NCBI GenBank assembly: GCA_964406945.1
Contig: CAYOTO010000030.1
Location: 1 to 39,145 of the forward strand
Length of the DNA: 39,145 nt
Direction of reading: 5' to 3'
DNA from: UBA2266 sp964406945
GTDB lineage: Bacteria; Planctomycetota; Phycisphaerae; Sedimentisphaerales; Anaerobacaceae
This document shows, in pieces, positions 1-7,496 of the stretch. Numbering within the stretch: the first letter of the stretch is position 1; each line of letters opens with the position of its first letter. The translations under genes and the position numbers were made by a program. Under the pieces are notes generated by a model. That model had not been told where the DNA came from and did no database searches. It worked only from the letters and a program-made list of their open reading frames with translations.

Positions 1-90
1 GGGGATTTACGTAACCAGTTGCTATTATTCGACTTATAACGGGACAGTAGTGATCGAGAATAAAAAGTCCGACAAGGGATGTTGGCTACC

Positions 91-1527
91 ATGAATGTTG
101 CAGTGTCATGCTTAGAAAGTCCGGTGGCTGCCAGGGAGCAGTTGTATTGTAGATTTAAATCCAAGTTAATCACTAACGATCACTTGGATCGAAAGCTCGT
201 AAGTTTTCAGGGCAACAAGAAACTCCCTATTTATCGCTGGCTGAAGTACAAGGAGGGTTTTTCCGCCGACTTCGTCAGCTATATACTGGACCGACTTCCG
301 AAAACAACAGGAGTACTGCTGGATCCTTTTGCAGGAACCGGCGCAACTTTATTCGCCGGTCGCGATCTCGGCTGGGATACCGTCGGGATCGAATTGCTTC
401 CAATTGGTTTCTTTTCGATGGAGACCAGGATAGCTGCAGAGCAAGTGGACCCTGTCGCTTTCAAGCGGGCCGTCGCTAAGACGAAGCAAATCAACTGGGA
501 TGATCGGTACGATCATGCTTTTGAACTGAAGCATGTGCCAATTACGGAAGGAGCGTTTCCAAGAGAGACCGAAAGGGCTATCGCTGGATTTCGAGCATAT
601 TGCGCAAAAATGAGAAATGTGCACGTAAAGAAGCTTTTTGAACTCGCGTGCCTGTCAATTCTTGAATCTGTCAGTTTTACGCGCAAAGACGGTCAGTATT
701 TGCGATGGGATTATAGAGCAGATAGACAGCGCGTCAAATCCAGTTTTAACAAGGGGAGGATACTCAGATTTAGCGACGCCGTACATGCAAAGCTGGACGA
801 AATGTCTTATGACCTAAACAATGAGGGCTTGAACCTAGGCAACTTGTTCAACAGTCAAGGGACATTCGAAAAAGGCAGTGTGGATTTGCGCCGCGGATCT
901 TGCTTGGATTTGCTACCGAAGCTGCCGTCTGGCAGCGTAGATATGGTTATTACTTCCCCACCTTACTGCAACCGCTACGATTATACGCGGACATATGCAC
1001 TCGAATTGGTGTATCTCGGCTCTGACGCCTCAGCTATCAAGTCACTGCGACAAAGAATGCTCTCGTGCACAGTTGAAAACAAGACCAAGGTAACACAACT
1101 CAAAAACCAATACAAACGGAACGGGCGTGCCAGGGCCTTCGCCACCGTCTTGCGTTCATTTGAAGAACATCGAGCACTTCAGGAGATCTTGCATTTCTTG
1201 GATGGACTTGGCAAGGCCAAGAAACTTAACAACGCGAACATTCCCAATTTAGTACGAAACTACTTCCTTGAAATGGCGTTCGTGGTCTATGAACTTTCGC
1301 GTGTTTTAGCACGAGGCGGCAGGATAGTAATGGTTAACGACAATGTCAGATATGCAGGCGAAGAGATCCCGGTCGATTTAATTCTATCAGCCTTAGCTGA
1401 AGAATTTGGACTGCACACATCGCACATTTGGAAGCTCGCGAGGGGCAAGGGCAATAGCAGTCAACAGATGGGCCATCACGGAAGAAGCGAGTTGCGAAAA
1501 TGTGTATATATTTGGGAAAAATATTAG
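91..1527 (+). CDS. Type II DNA methyltransferase (probably N4-cytosine), modification half of an R-M pair
   Basis: S-adenosylmethionine-dependent DNA methyltransferase protecting host DNA from the adjacent endonuclease. The protein is about 478 residues. The cofactor-binding motif I, DPFAGTG, lies near residue 78 and the catalytic motif IV, TSPPY, near residue 288. SPPY is typical of amino-methyltransferases and common in N4-cytosine enzymes. The roughly 200 residues between the motifs may hold target recognition. I prefer ATG 91 because AAGGG at 74-78 sits upstream of it; an in-frame ATG at 79 directly abuts that site. The next gene starts 28 bp downstream. Base composition is clearly AT-richer than the genes from 2650 onward, which suggests transfer. 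Base specificity is inferred from the partner's family, not seen directly. Confidence 0.85.
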   Translation: MNVAVSCLESPVAAREQLYCRFKSKLITNDHLDRKLVSFQGNKKLPIYRWLKYKEGFSADFVSYILDRLPKTTGVLLDPFAGTGATLFAGRDLGWDTVGIELLPIGFFSMETRIAAEQVDPVAFKRAVAKTKQINWDDRYDHAFELKHVPITEGAFPRETERAIAGFRAYCAKMRNVHVKKLFELACLSILESVSFTRKDGQYLRWDYRADRQRVKSSFNKGRILRFSDAVHAKLDEMSYDLNNEGLNLGNLFNSQGTFEKGSVDLRRGSCLDLLPKLPSGSVDMVITSPPYCNRYDYTRTYALELVYLGSDASAIKSLRQRMLSCTVENKTKVTQLKNQYKRNGRARAFATVLRSFEEHRALQEILHFLDGLGKAKKLNNANIPNLVRNYFLEMAFVVYELSRVLARGGRIVMVNDNVRYAGEEIPVDLILSALAEEFGLHTSHIWKLARGKGNSSQQMGHHGRSELRKCVYIWEKY

Positions 1528-1555
1528 GCTGCCTGGCTCCAAGTGGAAAGATGAT

Positions 1556-2512
1556 ATGACAGCGAAGAAGGTTGACAAGCACCTACTTAAAGCTCTCACC
1601 AAGGCTTATATCGCGCGCGCCCAACTCTTTCACAAAGGTGTGCGCGCTTCGAAAATTGACTTATTGATAGCCGAAATAGACACAATTAAAGATCGCAGCC
1701 TGGATTGGTCCCTACCGGGCTTAGGTGTAACCGCAGTCGCGGCAAGTAGGGTCTTAGAAGCAGGCGGTCAGCTCCATCAAGTATTTGCCCATCCCGAGAT
1801 TATCACACAAAGGCCACATCTAATCAGTTATTATCGTAATATTGTGACTATTTCTAAGAAAGGCATTGGGCAACTCCTGTTCCCGACTGATGCATATGAA
1901 AATCAACGGAAATCTGAAATAAGTACGAGAGATGCCAAGTCCATGTGTTCGACCTTTAACAGGATCGTAAGCGGCGTCATAGAATCTATCGATGACTATG
2001 ACGTCGAGTTAAGTAGAAAGGCAGTGCTGGCGGAAATTGGAACCGAACTGCAGGGGACATGGGCGAACATCGTCGGACAGGGAGCTTCAAAAGCTGTTAG
2101 AGACCTGATGGCTGAATACGTAGAACAAAACGAGCGAGGCGCCCCATCGTCGAAAGGCCCAATAGAATTAAGTAATGGATGGAGAATCGTTTTTGCCAGT
2201 GAGCCAGATGTGGCGTTTTATGATGAACTTGGAACAAAGCAGATTGCAATCGAGATCAAAGGGAGCTTAGATGTTGCTGGCGCTCAGACCCGTTTCGGAG
2301 AGGCAAAAAAGTCTTTTGCCAAGCAGATAGCCGACAATCCCAGATGTCATACAGTATATTTGGCAAGTTGCTTCACAGATTCGGTGATCGCACAGATTAA
2401 GCAGGATGCGCAGGTTCGAGAATGGTTTAACCTAACGTCGATATTGTATGACGAAAAAGAAAAAAGTCGTTTCTTGAAGAGGCTTTTCCATATAGTTGAC
2501 ACACCCATTTAG
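1556..2512 (+). CDS. XcyI-like type II restriction endonuclease
   Basis: Predicted restriction endonuclease of 318 residues paired with the upstream methyltransferase. A PD-(D/E)XK-type core is visible: E216-P-D218 in the first strand, then E233-I-K235 fifteen residues later, followed by a conserved-looking helix (AKKSFAKQ near 250). This arrangement and the C-terminal region resemble the XcyI family, whose founding member cuts CCCGGG; family assignment is from memory and specificity is inference. The frame is open back to 1406 inside the methyltransferase, but GGAAAG at 1544-1549 supports ATG 1556. The methyltransferase-first order with short spacing fits co-transcription. AT-rich composition matches its partner, so the pair probably moved together. 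Confidence 0.72.
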   Translation: MTAKKVDKHLLKALTKAYIARAQLFHKGVRASKIDLLIAEIDTIKDRSLDWSLPGLGVTAVAASRVLEAGGQLHQVFAHPEIITQRPHLISYYRNIVTISKKGIGQLLFPTDAYENQRKSEISTRDAKSMCSTFNRIVSGVIESIDDYDVELSRKAVLAEIGTELQGTWANIVGQGASKAVRDLMAEYVEQNERGAPSSKGPIELSNGWRIVFASEPDVAFYDELGTKQIAIEIKGSLDVAGAQTRFGEAKKSFAKQIADNPRCHTVYLASCFTDSVIAQIKQDAQVREWFNLTSILYDEKEKSRFLKRLFHIVDTPI

Positions 2513-2601
2513 CAAAGCCACCCAATTCAGCAACAAGAATACCGAGCCAAAGCTATCCTGTTTTGCCAACTGGAAATAGTTCTCACGATGGAGCTTATTT
2601 A

Positions 2602-4029
2602 ATGAATAGACGTGAATTTTTGAAAGCTGCCGGCGCCGGGCTGGCCTCATTGGGCCTCTCGAGGGCTGGTATAAGCATGCAGAGACAACGGCCTAACATT
2701 GTCCTGTTCGTAAGCGACGATCACGGAACCGAAGCGCTCGGCTGTTACGGCAACAAGGTCGTCGACACGCGCAATCTCGACAAACTCGCCGCCGACGGCG
2801 TGCGCTTTACCAACGCGTTCTGCACGACGGCAAGCTGCAGCGCCAGCCGCTCGGTCATACTCTCGGGCATGTATAACCACGCCAACGGTCAATACGGACA
2901 CGAGCATTCGTACCATCACTTCTCGTCCTTCGACAGCGTCAAAAGCCTGCCTGTACGGCTGAGCGAATCCGGCTACAGGACCGCCCGCATCGGCAAGTAC
3001 CACGTCGCCCCGCAGGAAGTCTATAAATTCGACGTTGCCCTTCGCGGCAGCACTCGCAACGGCGTGCAGATGGCCGACCAGTGCCGCGACTTCGTCGCCG
3101 CCGACGATGACAAACCGTTCTTCCTGTATTTCTGCACGAGCGACCCACACCGCGGCGGCGGTACGGTCGAAGACTCCAGATACAAGCCCGACAGGTTCGG
3201 CAACCGCCCGCAGGGACATGCCGGAATCGACGAAGTCGAATACGATCCCGACCGCGTCGAGGTGCCGGACTTTCTGCCCGATTCGCCGCAGTGCCGGGCC
3301 GAACTGGCCCAGTACTATCAGGCCGTTTCACGTGTGGACCAGGGCGTAGGACAACTCATCCGGGTACTCAAGGACGCCGGCAAATGGGATAACACGGTGT
3401 TCGTCTACATAAGCGACAACGGCGTCGCCTTCCCCGGCGCCAAAACAACCCTCTACGAGCCCGGCATGCGCCTTCCCTGCATCGTTCGCGCCCCCTGGCA
3501 GAAGAACAAAGGCATAGCTTGCGATGCCTTGGTCAACTACGCGGATCTTGCCCCGACAATTCTGGACTGGGCCGGCCGGCCATCAAACCGGGACCACCTG
3601 CACGGACGTAGTTTTGCCGGCGTACTCGAAAGCGAACACGCAGCCGACTGGGACACCACCTACGCCTCGCATACTTTCCACGAAATTACAATGTACTATC
3701 CGATGCGCGTGGTGCGCGAACGAAGATTCAAGCTGATCTGGAACATCGCATACGGGCTCGAATACCCGTTCGCCAGCGACCTCTATGCTTCGGCCACCTG
3801 GCAGGGAATCATAAATAGCGGCGCCAAATACTACGGCAAGCGAACGGTCGATGCATATCTGCACCGCCCCGAATTCGAGCTGTACGATCTCCAGACCGAC
3901 CCGCACGAGGTAAAAAACCTGGCCGAAAATCCGCAATACGCCAAAGTCCTCGAGCGAATGAAGACAAAACTCAAAGAATTCCAGAAGCGAACCGATGACC
4001 CGTGGATTCTAAAGTGGAACTACGAGTAA
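2602..4029 (+). CDS. Tat-exported sulfatase, sulfamidase-like
   Basis: Type I sulfatase of 475 residues hydrolysing sulfate esters or N-sulfate groups, probably on a polysaccharide outside the cytoplasm. The N-terminus MNRREFLKAAGAGLAS is a twin-arginine signal. Metal ligands D39-D40 follow in the first strand. The maturation motif is C79-S-A-S-R83, where the cysteine is normally oxidised to formylglycine. The stretch after it (YNHANGQYGHEH, then HHFSSFD) resembles human heparan N-sulfatase more than aryl sulfatases. GGAG at 2590-2593 supports ATG 2602; the frame is open further upstream without a better start. No maturase gene lies in the window. Composition is GC-rich, unlike the R-M pair immediately before it. 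The exact substrate cannot be read from sequence. Confidence 0.88.
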   Translation: MNRREFLKAAGAGLASLGLSRAGISMQRQRPNIVLFVSDDHGTEALGCYGNKVVDTRNLDKLAADGVRFTNAFCTTASCSASRSVILSGMYNHANGQYGHEHSYHHFSSFDSVKSLPVRLSESGYRTARIGKYHVAPQEVYKFDVALRGSTRNGVQMADQCRDFVAADDDKPFFLYFCTSDPHRGGGTVEDSRYKPDRFGNRPQGHAGIDEVEYDPDRVEVPDFLPDSPQCRAELAQYYQAVSRVDQGVGQLIRVLKDAGKWDNTVFVYISDNGVAFPGAKTTLYEPGMRLPCIVRAPWQKNKGIACDALVNYADLAPTILDWAGRPSNRDHLHGRSFAGVLESEHAADWDTTYASHTFHEITMYYPMRVVRERRFKLIWNIAYGLEYPFASDLYASATWQGIINSGAKYYGKRTVDAYLHRPEFELYDLQTDPHEVKNLAENPQYAKVLERMKTKLKEFQKRTDDPWILKWNYE

Positions 4030-4144
4030 CACCGGGAGCTGGTCAACCGGGCTTCTGCAACGGCCAAAAAGGCTTGACTGAGATTTTGTGCCCTAAGCTT
4101 AATTGGTAGGTCACTCGACAACATGCCATGTTCTCCGCCCCAAT

Positions 4145-4318
4145 GGGGTGTACGAAAATAATGTGGCGAAAATGTATATAGACATCTGTCATGCTAAGCT
4201 CACTCGCCGTGCCATGCTAAGCTCACTCGCCGTGTCATGCTGAGCGCAGCGAAGCATCTGGGCAGCGAACGAGATTACCGGCCGAAATTCGGTCGATATG
4301 CCACAAATTGTTAGTGCA
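4145..4318. repeat. Intergenic repeat, copy A, upstream of xylB promoter
   Basis: About 174 bp nearly identical to 5991-6141. Shared landmarks are GGGGTGTACGAAAATAATG at the left end, CATGCTGAGCGCAGCGAAGC in the middle, and an ATTACCGGCCGAAATTCGG hairpin segment followed by a conserved TGCCACAAATT. Copy A is 23 bp longer because the CATGC unit at 4190-4212 is repeated at 4213-4235. It ends about 31 bp before the -35 box of xylB. The rest of the 4030-4432 intergenic stretch shows nothing else recognisable. Confidence 0.9.
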
Positions 4319-4349
4319 TCCCCCCAATGTCCACCTTTCGGATGTTATC

Positions 4350-4377
4350 TTGACAGCACGCTCCCTGAGGCTAATAT
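4350..4377 (+). promoter_or_regulatory. xylB promoter
   Basis: A perfect -35 TTGACA (4350-4355), a 16-bp spacer and -10 TAATAT (4372-4377). Transcription would start near 4384, giving a 5' leader of about 50 nt. AAGGGG at 4419-4424 is the ribosome-binding site, 8 nt before ATG 4433. Confidence 0.75.
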
Positions 4378-4432
4378 AGCGCCTGTGTAAAATACGAATT
4401 CTGAACCTGATGCACTGTAAGGGGTTTCTTAG

Positions 4433-5917
4433 ATGGCTTTACTGATGGGTTACGACGTCGGCAGTTCGTCGATCAAGGCGACTTTGATGGATGCGCAAAC
4501 AGGCAAGGTTCTCGGTTCGGCCACCTCGCCGGACAGGGAATTGCCCATACTGGCGCCCGAGATAGGCTGGGCCGAGCAGGACCCGAGCACCTGGTGGGAG
4601 CACGTAAAATGCGCCACATCACAGATTAAAAAGGCGGTCGACTTTGATCCAGCTACCGTAGCAGCCATAGGCATATCCTATCAGATGCACGGACTGGTCT
4701 GCGTGGATGCTGACGGCGAAGTGCTGCGACCCTCGATTATCTGGTGCGACAGCCGCGCCGTGCAGATCGGCGAAAAAGCAGCCGCAGACATCGGCCCGGA
4801 CAAATGCCTCAAGCGACTGTTCAATCTGCCGGGCAATTTCACCGCCAGCAAGCTCCGTTGGGTAAAAGAAAATCAGCCCGACCTCTACGAAAAAATCGAC
4901 AAAATCATGCTTCCCGGCGATTACGTCGCAATGAAGATGACCGGTCAAATCAAGACCACTCCCTCAGGATTATCCGAAGGCATAATGTGGGACTTCGAGG
5001 CCGACGGACTCGCCGATTTCGTACTGGATAACTACCAGATCGACCCCGAACTGATTGCCGAAACCGTACCGACTTTCTCCGTCCAGGGCGAGTTGACCAA
5101 ATCAGCGGCCGAGGAACTCGGACTCGCCGCCGGCACGAAGATCGGCTATCGGGCCGGCGATCAACCCAACAACGCACTTTCGCTGAGTGTCCTGGAACCC
5201 GGCGAGATCGCCGTCACGGCAGGTACCAGCGGCGTAGTCTACGGCGTCAGTAACAAAAAGAGCTACGATCAGCAGTCGCGGGTGAACGTGTTCGTGCACG
5301 TCAACCATAAGGCAGACGACCCCCGCTACGGCGTACTGCTGTGCCTCAACGGAACCGGCATCCTCAACAGTTGGCTCAAACACAATTTCGCAGGAGGCAT
5401 CGACTATCCACAGATGAACGACCTCGCTGCTCAGGCCCCCGTCGGCTCGGACGGCCTGGTCATATTGCCCTACGGCAACGGCGCCGAACGCACGCTGGCG
5501 AATCAGAACATCGGTGCGTCCGTGCACGGCTGGAATTTTAACGTGCACACCAAATCGCACTTCCTGCGGGCGGCCCAGGAGGGCATCGTCTTCGCGCTGA
5601 ACTACGGCCTGGACATCATGAAGGACATGGGCATCGAGCTGAAGACCGTAAAGGCCGGCCATGCGAACATGTTCCTCAGCCCCCTCTTCGCCGAAGCCTT
5701 CGCAACCGTAACCGGAGCGACCGTCGAATTATACAACACCGACGGCTCACAGGGCGCCGCCCGGGGAGCGGGAATCGGCGCAGGCGTCTACTCCGGACCA
5801 CAGGAAGCATTCACAGGACTCGAACCCGTAAAAACGATCACCCCCAACAAAGACCTCACAGAGGCCTATTCCAAAGCCTACGAAAACTGGACCAGAGTGC
5901 TCAAACGCCAACTCTAA
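4433..5917 (+). CDS. xylB: Xylulokinase (FGGY carbohydrate kinase)
   Basis: Phosphorylates D-xylulose with ATP to xylulose 5-phosphate, which enters the pentose phosphate pathway; cytoplasmic. The 494-residue length is normal for the family. The N-terminal phosphate-binding signature GYDVGSSSIKATLMD starts at residue 6. QMHG at 84-87 and WCDSRA at 104-109 are typical of xylulokinases. The catalytic Asp is D243 in AGDQPNNAL, followed by the C-terminal domain phosphate loop VTAGTSGVV. The gene stands alone in its transcription unit, but an isomerase-like gene with an equivalent promoter follows, which supports a role in xylose use. Other FGGY substrates such as related ketoses cannot be excluded. 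Confidence 0.88.
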   Translation: MALLMGYDVGSSSIKATLMDAQTGKVLGSATSPDRELPILAPEIGWAEQDPSTWWEHVKCATSQIKKAVDFDPATVAAIGISYQMHGLVCVDADGEVLRPSIIWCDSRAVQIGEKAAADIGPDKCLKRLFNLPGNFTASKLRWVKENQPDLYEKIDKIMLPGDYVAMKMTGQIKTTPSGLSEGIMWDFEADGLADFVLDNYQIDPELIAETVPTFSVQGELTKSAAEELGLAAGTKIGYRAGDQPNNALSLSVLEPGEIAVTAGTSGVVYGVSNKKSYDQQSRVNVFVHVNHKADDPRYGVLLCLNGTGILNSWLKHNFAGGIDYPQMNDLAAQAPVGSDGLVILPYGNGAERTLANQNIGASVHGWNFNVHTKSHFLRAAQEGIVFALNYGLDIMKDMGIELKTVKAGHANMFLSPLFAEAFATVTGATVELYNTDGSQGAARGAGIGAGVYSGPQEAFTGLEPVKTITPNKDLTEAYSKAYENWTRVLKRQL

Positions 5918-5990
5918 GCGCCGCAACCTTCTGATCGCCCTTTCTTGTTCTGAGCCGTACACGAAGAAGCAGCACATCAACTGGAACCTG

Positions 5991-6141
5991 GGGGTGTACG
6001 AAAATAATGTGGCGAAAATGTATATAAACATCTGTCATGCCAGGCCCCCTCGCCGTGTCATGCTGAGCGCAGCGAAGCATCTGGGCAACGAAAGAGATTA
6101 CCGGCCGAAATTCGGTCGATATGCCACAAATTATTAGTGCA
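5991..6141. repeat. Intergenic repeat, copy B, upstream of the isomerase promoter
   Basis: About 151 bp matching 4145-4318 over its whole length except for the extra 23-bp unit. It ends about 29 bp before the -35 box of the isomerase gene, almost the same offset as copy A has to xylB. The remainder of 5918-6294 contains only the promoter and leader of the next gene. Confidence 0.9.
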
Positions 6142-6170
6142 CCGGAGACCGGCTCCGCCCGGAAATTGGT

Positions 6171-6198
6171 TTGACAGCCGGGCATACGCGGATATATT
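6171..6198 (+). promoter_or_regulatory. Promoter of the xylose isomerase-like gene
   Basis: Perfect -35 TTGACA (6171-6176), 16-bp spacer, -10 TATATT (6193-6198). Transcription should start near 6205, leaving a leader of about 90 nt. Spacing and the bases directly after the -35 (GC) match the xylB promoter. Confidence 0.75.
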
Positions 6199-6294
6199 AA
6201 ATACCCTCAGAAAAAACGGAAAAATCAGGTGCGCGCGGGCCATGTAAACAGTGGAGCTGCGCGAACGCCGGAAGTTACGAAAGGAGCAGACAGT

Positions 6295-7425
6295 ATGGCG
6301 GATAAGTCTTTGCACAGTATATGTCGTTGGACGTTCAATCCCGGCAAGGGTGGCTTTGTGCCGGGCGATATGAGGCCCGAATGGGGCGGCGATTTCGGCA
6401 CGCCGCAGATGATCAGGCTCACCGCCGAAAAGATCGTACCGAGGCTGCCGGACAATGTCGAGATCGGCATAGAGGTGCATTACGACGCGGAGGTCGACGA
6501 CGACAACGCCGCGGCCGTGGCCGACGCCATGTGCGATACGAAACTGTACCTGGCGATGATCACGCCCGGTGCTCACACCCATTTCGGTTACGGCGGAATC
6601 GCATCGTTGGACCCCAACGAGCGCAAGGCCGGCGAGGACCTGGGCAAGCGAACCGTAGACCTGGCTTACGGAACGATGAAGAAAGCCTGGCATCCCGATG
6701 ATGACAAAGCGCCGTCGCTGGTAATCTGGAACGGCTCCTTCGGCTATGACATGGCCACCATCGGCATTCGCCAGATGTACGAAAACCTCAAAGAGAGCGT
6801 CGCGGGCCTGTGCCAATACGAGGAAAAAGCCGGCGGCAAGCTGCACATCGGCTTCGAACCAAAGCCCAACGAAGGCCATCCCGCCATGCTTATCCCGACG
6901 GTCGCCAGCGCGATCGTATTCTGGCGCAAGCTCGAAAAAGAGTACGGCATCTCGTCGGACAGAAAAGGCGTAAACAAGGAGTTCGGGCACTCGGAAATGA
7001 TCGGGCTCGACCACGTCGCCGATACGGTCGAGGAGCTGGACAACGACATGATGGTCCACATGCACCTCAACAGCCAGGGCTACAACGACGGGATCATCCT
7101 CGGCGGACCGGGCAAGTACGACATCGACCACGGAACCCGCATCAACGGCATGAACATCGCAATCGCAGGCCTGATTCAGGCCGCCGGCTACAAACGCTGG
7201 AAGGGCCACGACATGCAGACCCGTCCGTACGACAACGCCGAGCAGGGCATCGACCGCGTCATCCGCAGCGTACTGAGCTGGGAAGCCTGCGAAAAAGCCG
7301 CCCGCGAACTCGACGACAAGCAGCTCATGAATCACCTGATCAACCGCGAAACCGCCAAGGCCGAAGATATGATGCGTGCGGCCCTCGTAACCGCCCAGAA
7401 AGCATTCGACGAAATGTACAAATAG
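6295..7425 (+). CDS. Xylose isomerase-like TIM-barrel sugar isomerase (divergent)
   Basis: Probable aldose-ketose isomerase converting xylose (or a similar sugar) to its ketose, feeding the neighbouring kinase. The protein has 376 residues. Xylose isomerase landmarks are present but divergent: FEPKPNEG at 187-194 (metal-binding Glu and Lys of the EPKP motif), NKEFGHSEMIGLDH at 227-240 in place of the usual NIEANHATLAGH, and HMHLNSQGYNDG near 255-266. The frame is open back to 6229, but AAGGAG just before ATG 6295 and the start of homologous-looking sequence decide the start. A strong terminator follows at 7457. Because the core motifs differ from textbook XylA, the substrate is inferred mainly from the kinase next door. 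Confidence 0.75.
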   Translation: MADKSLHSICRWTFNPGKGGFVPGDMRPEWGGDFGTPQMIRLTAEKIVPRLPDNVEIGIEVHYDAEVDDDNAAAVADAMCDTKLYLAMITPGAHTHFGYGGIASLDPNERKAGEDLGKRTVDLAYGTMKKAWHPDDDKAPSLVIWNGSFGYDMATIGIRQMYENLKESVAGLCQYEEKAGGKLHIGFEPKPNEGHPAMLIPTVASAIVFWRKLEKEYGISSDRKGVNKEFGHSEMIGLDHVADTVEELDNDMMVHMHLNSQGYNDGIILGGPGKYDIDHGTRINGMNIAIAGLIQAAGYKRWKGHDMQTRPYDNAEQGIDRVIRSVLSWEACEKAARELDDKQLMNHLINRETAKAEDMMRAALVTAQKAFDEMYK

Positions 7426-7456
7426 CACACTGCGGTCTAAGATACATACACGCTAC

Positions 7457-7496
7457 AGAAGCCGGGACTGTAATCAAGCCGTTCCGGCTTCTTTTT
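7457..7496 (+). terminator. Rho-independent terminator after the isomerase gene
   Basis: Perfect 9-bp stem AGAAGCCGG (7457-7465) with CCGGCTTCT (7484-7492), 18-nt loop, then a T tract to 7496. It overlaps the stop codon of the convergent minus-strand gene. Confidence 0.8.

Noticed and set aside
2647..3331. Long minus-strand frames inside the sulfatase gene
   Set aside because: They are antisense shadows produced by GC-rich codon use in a clearly coding plus-strand gene.
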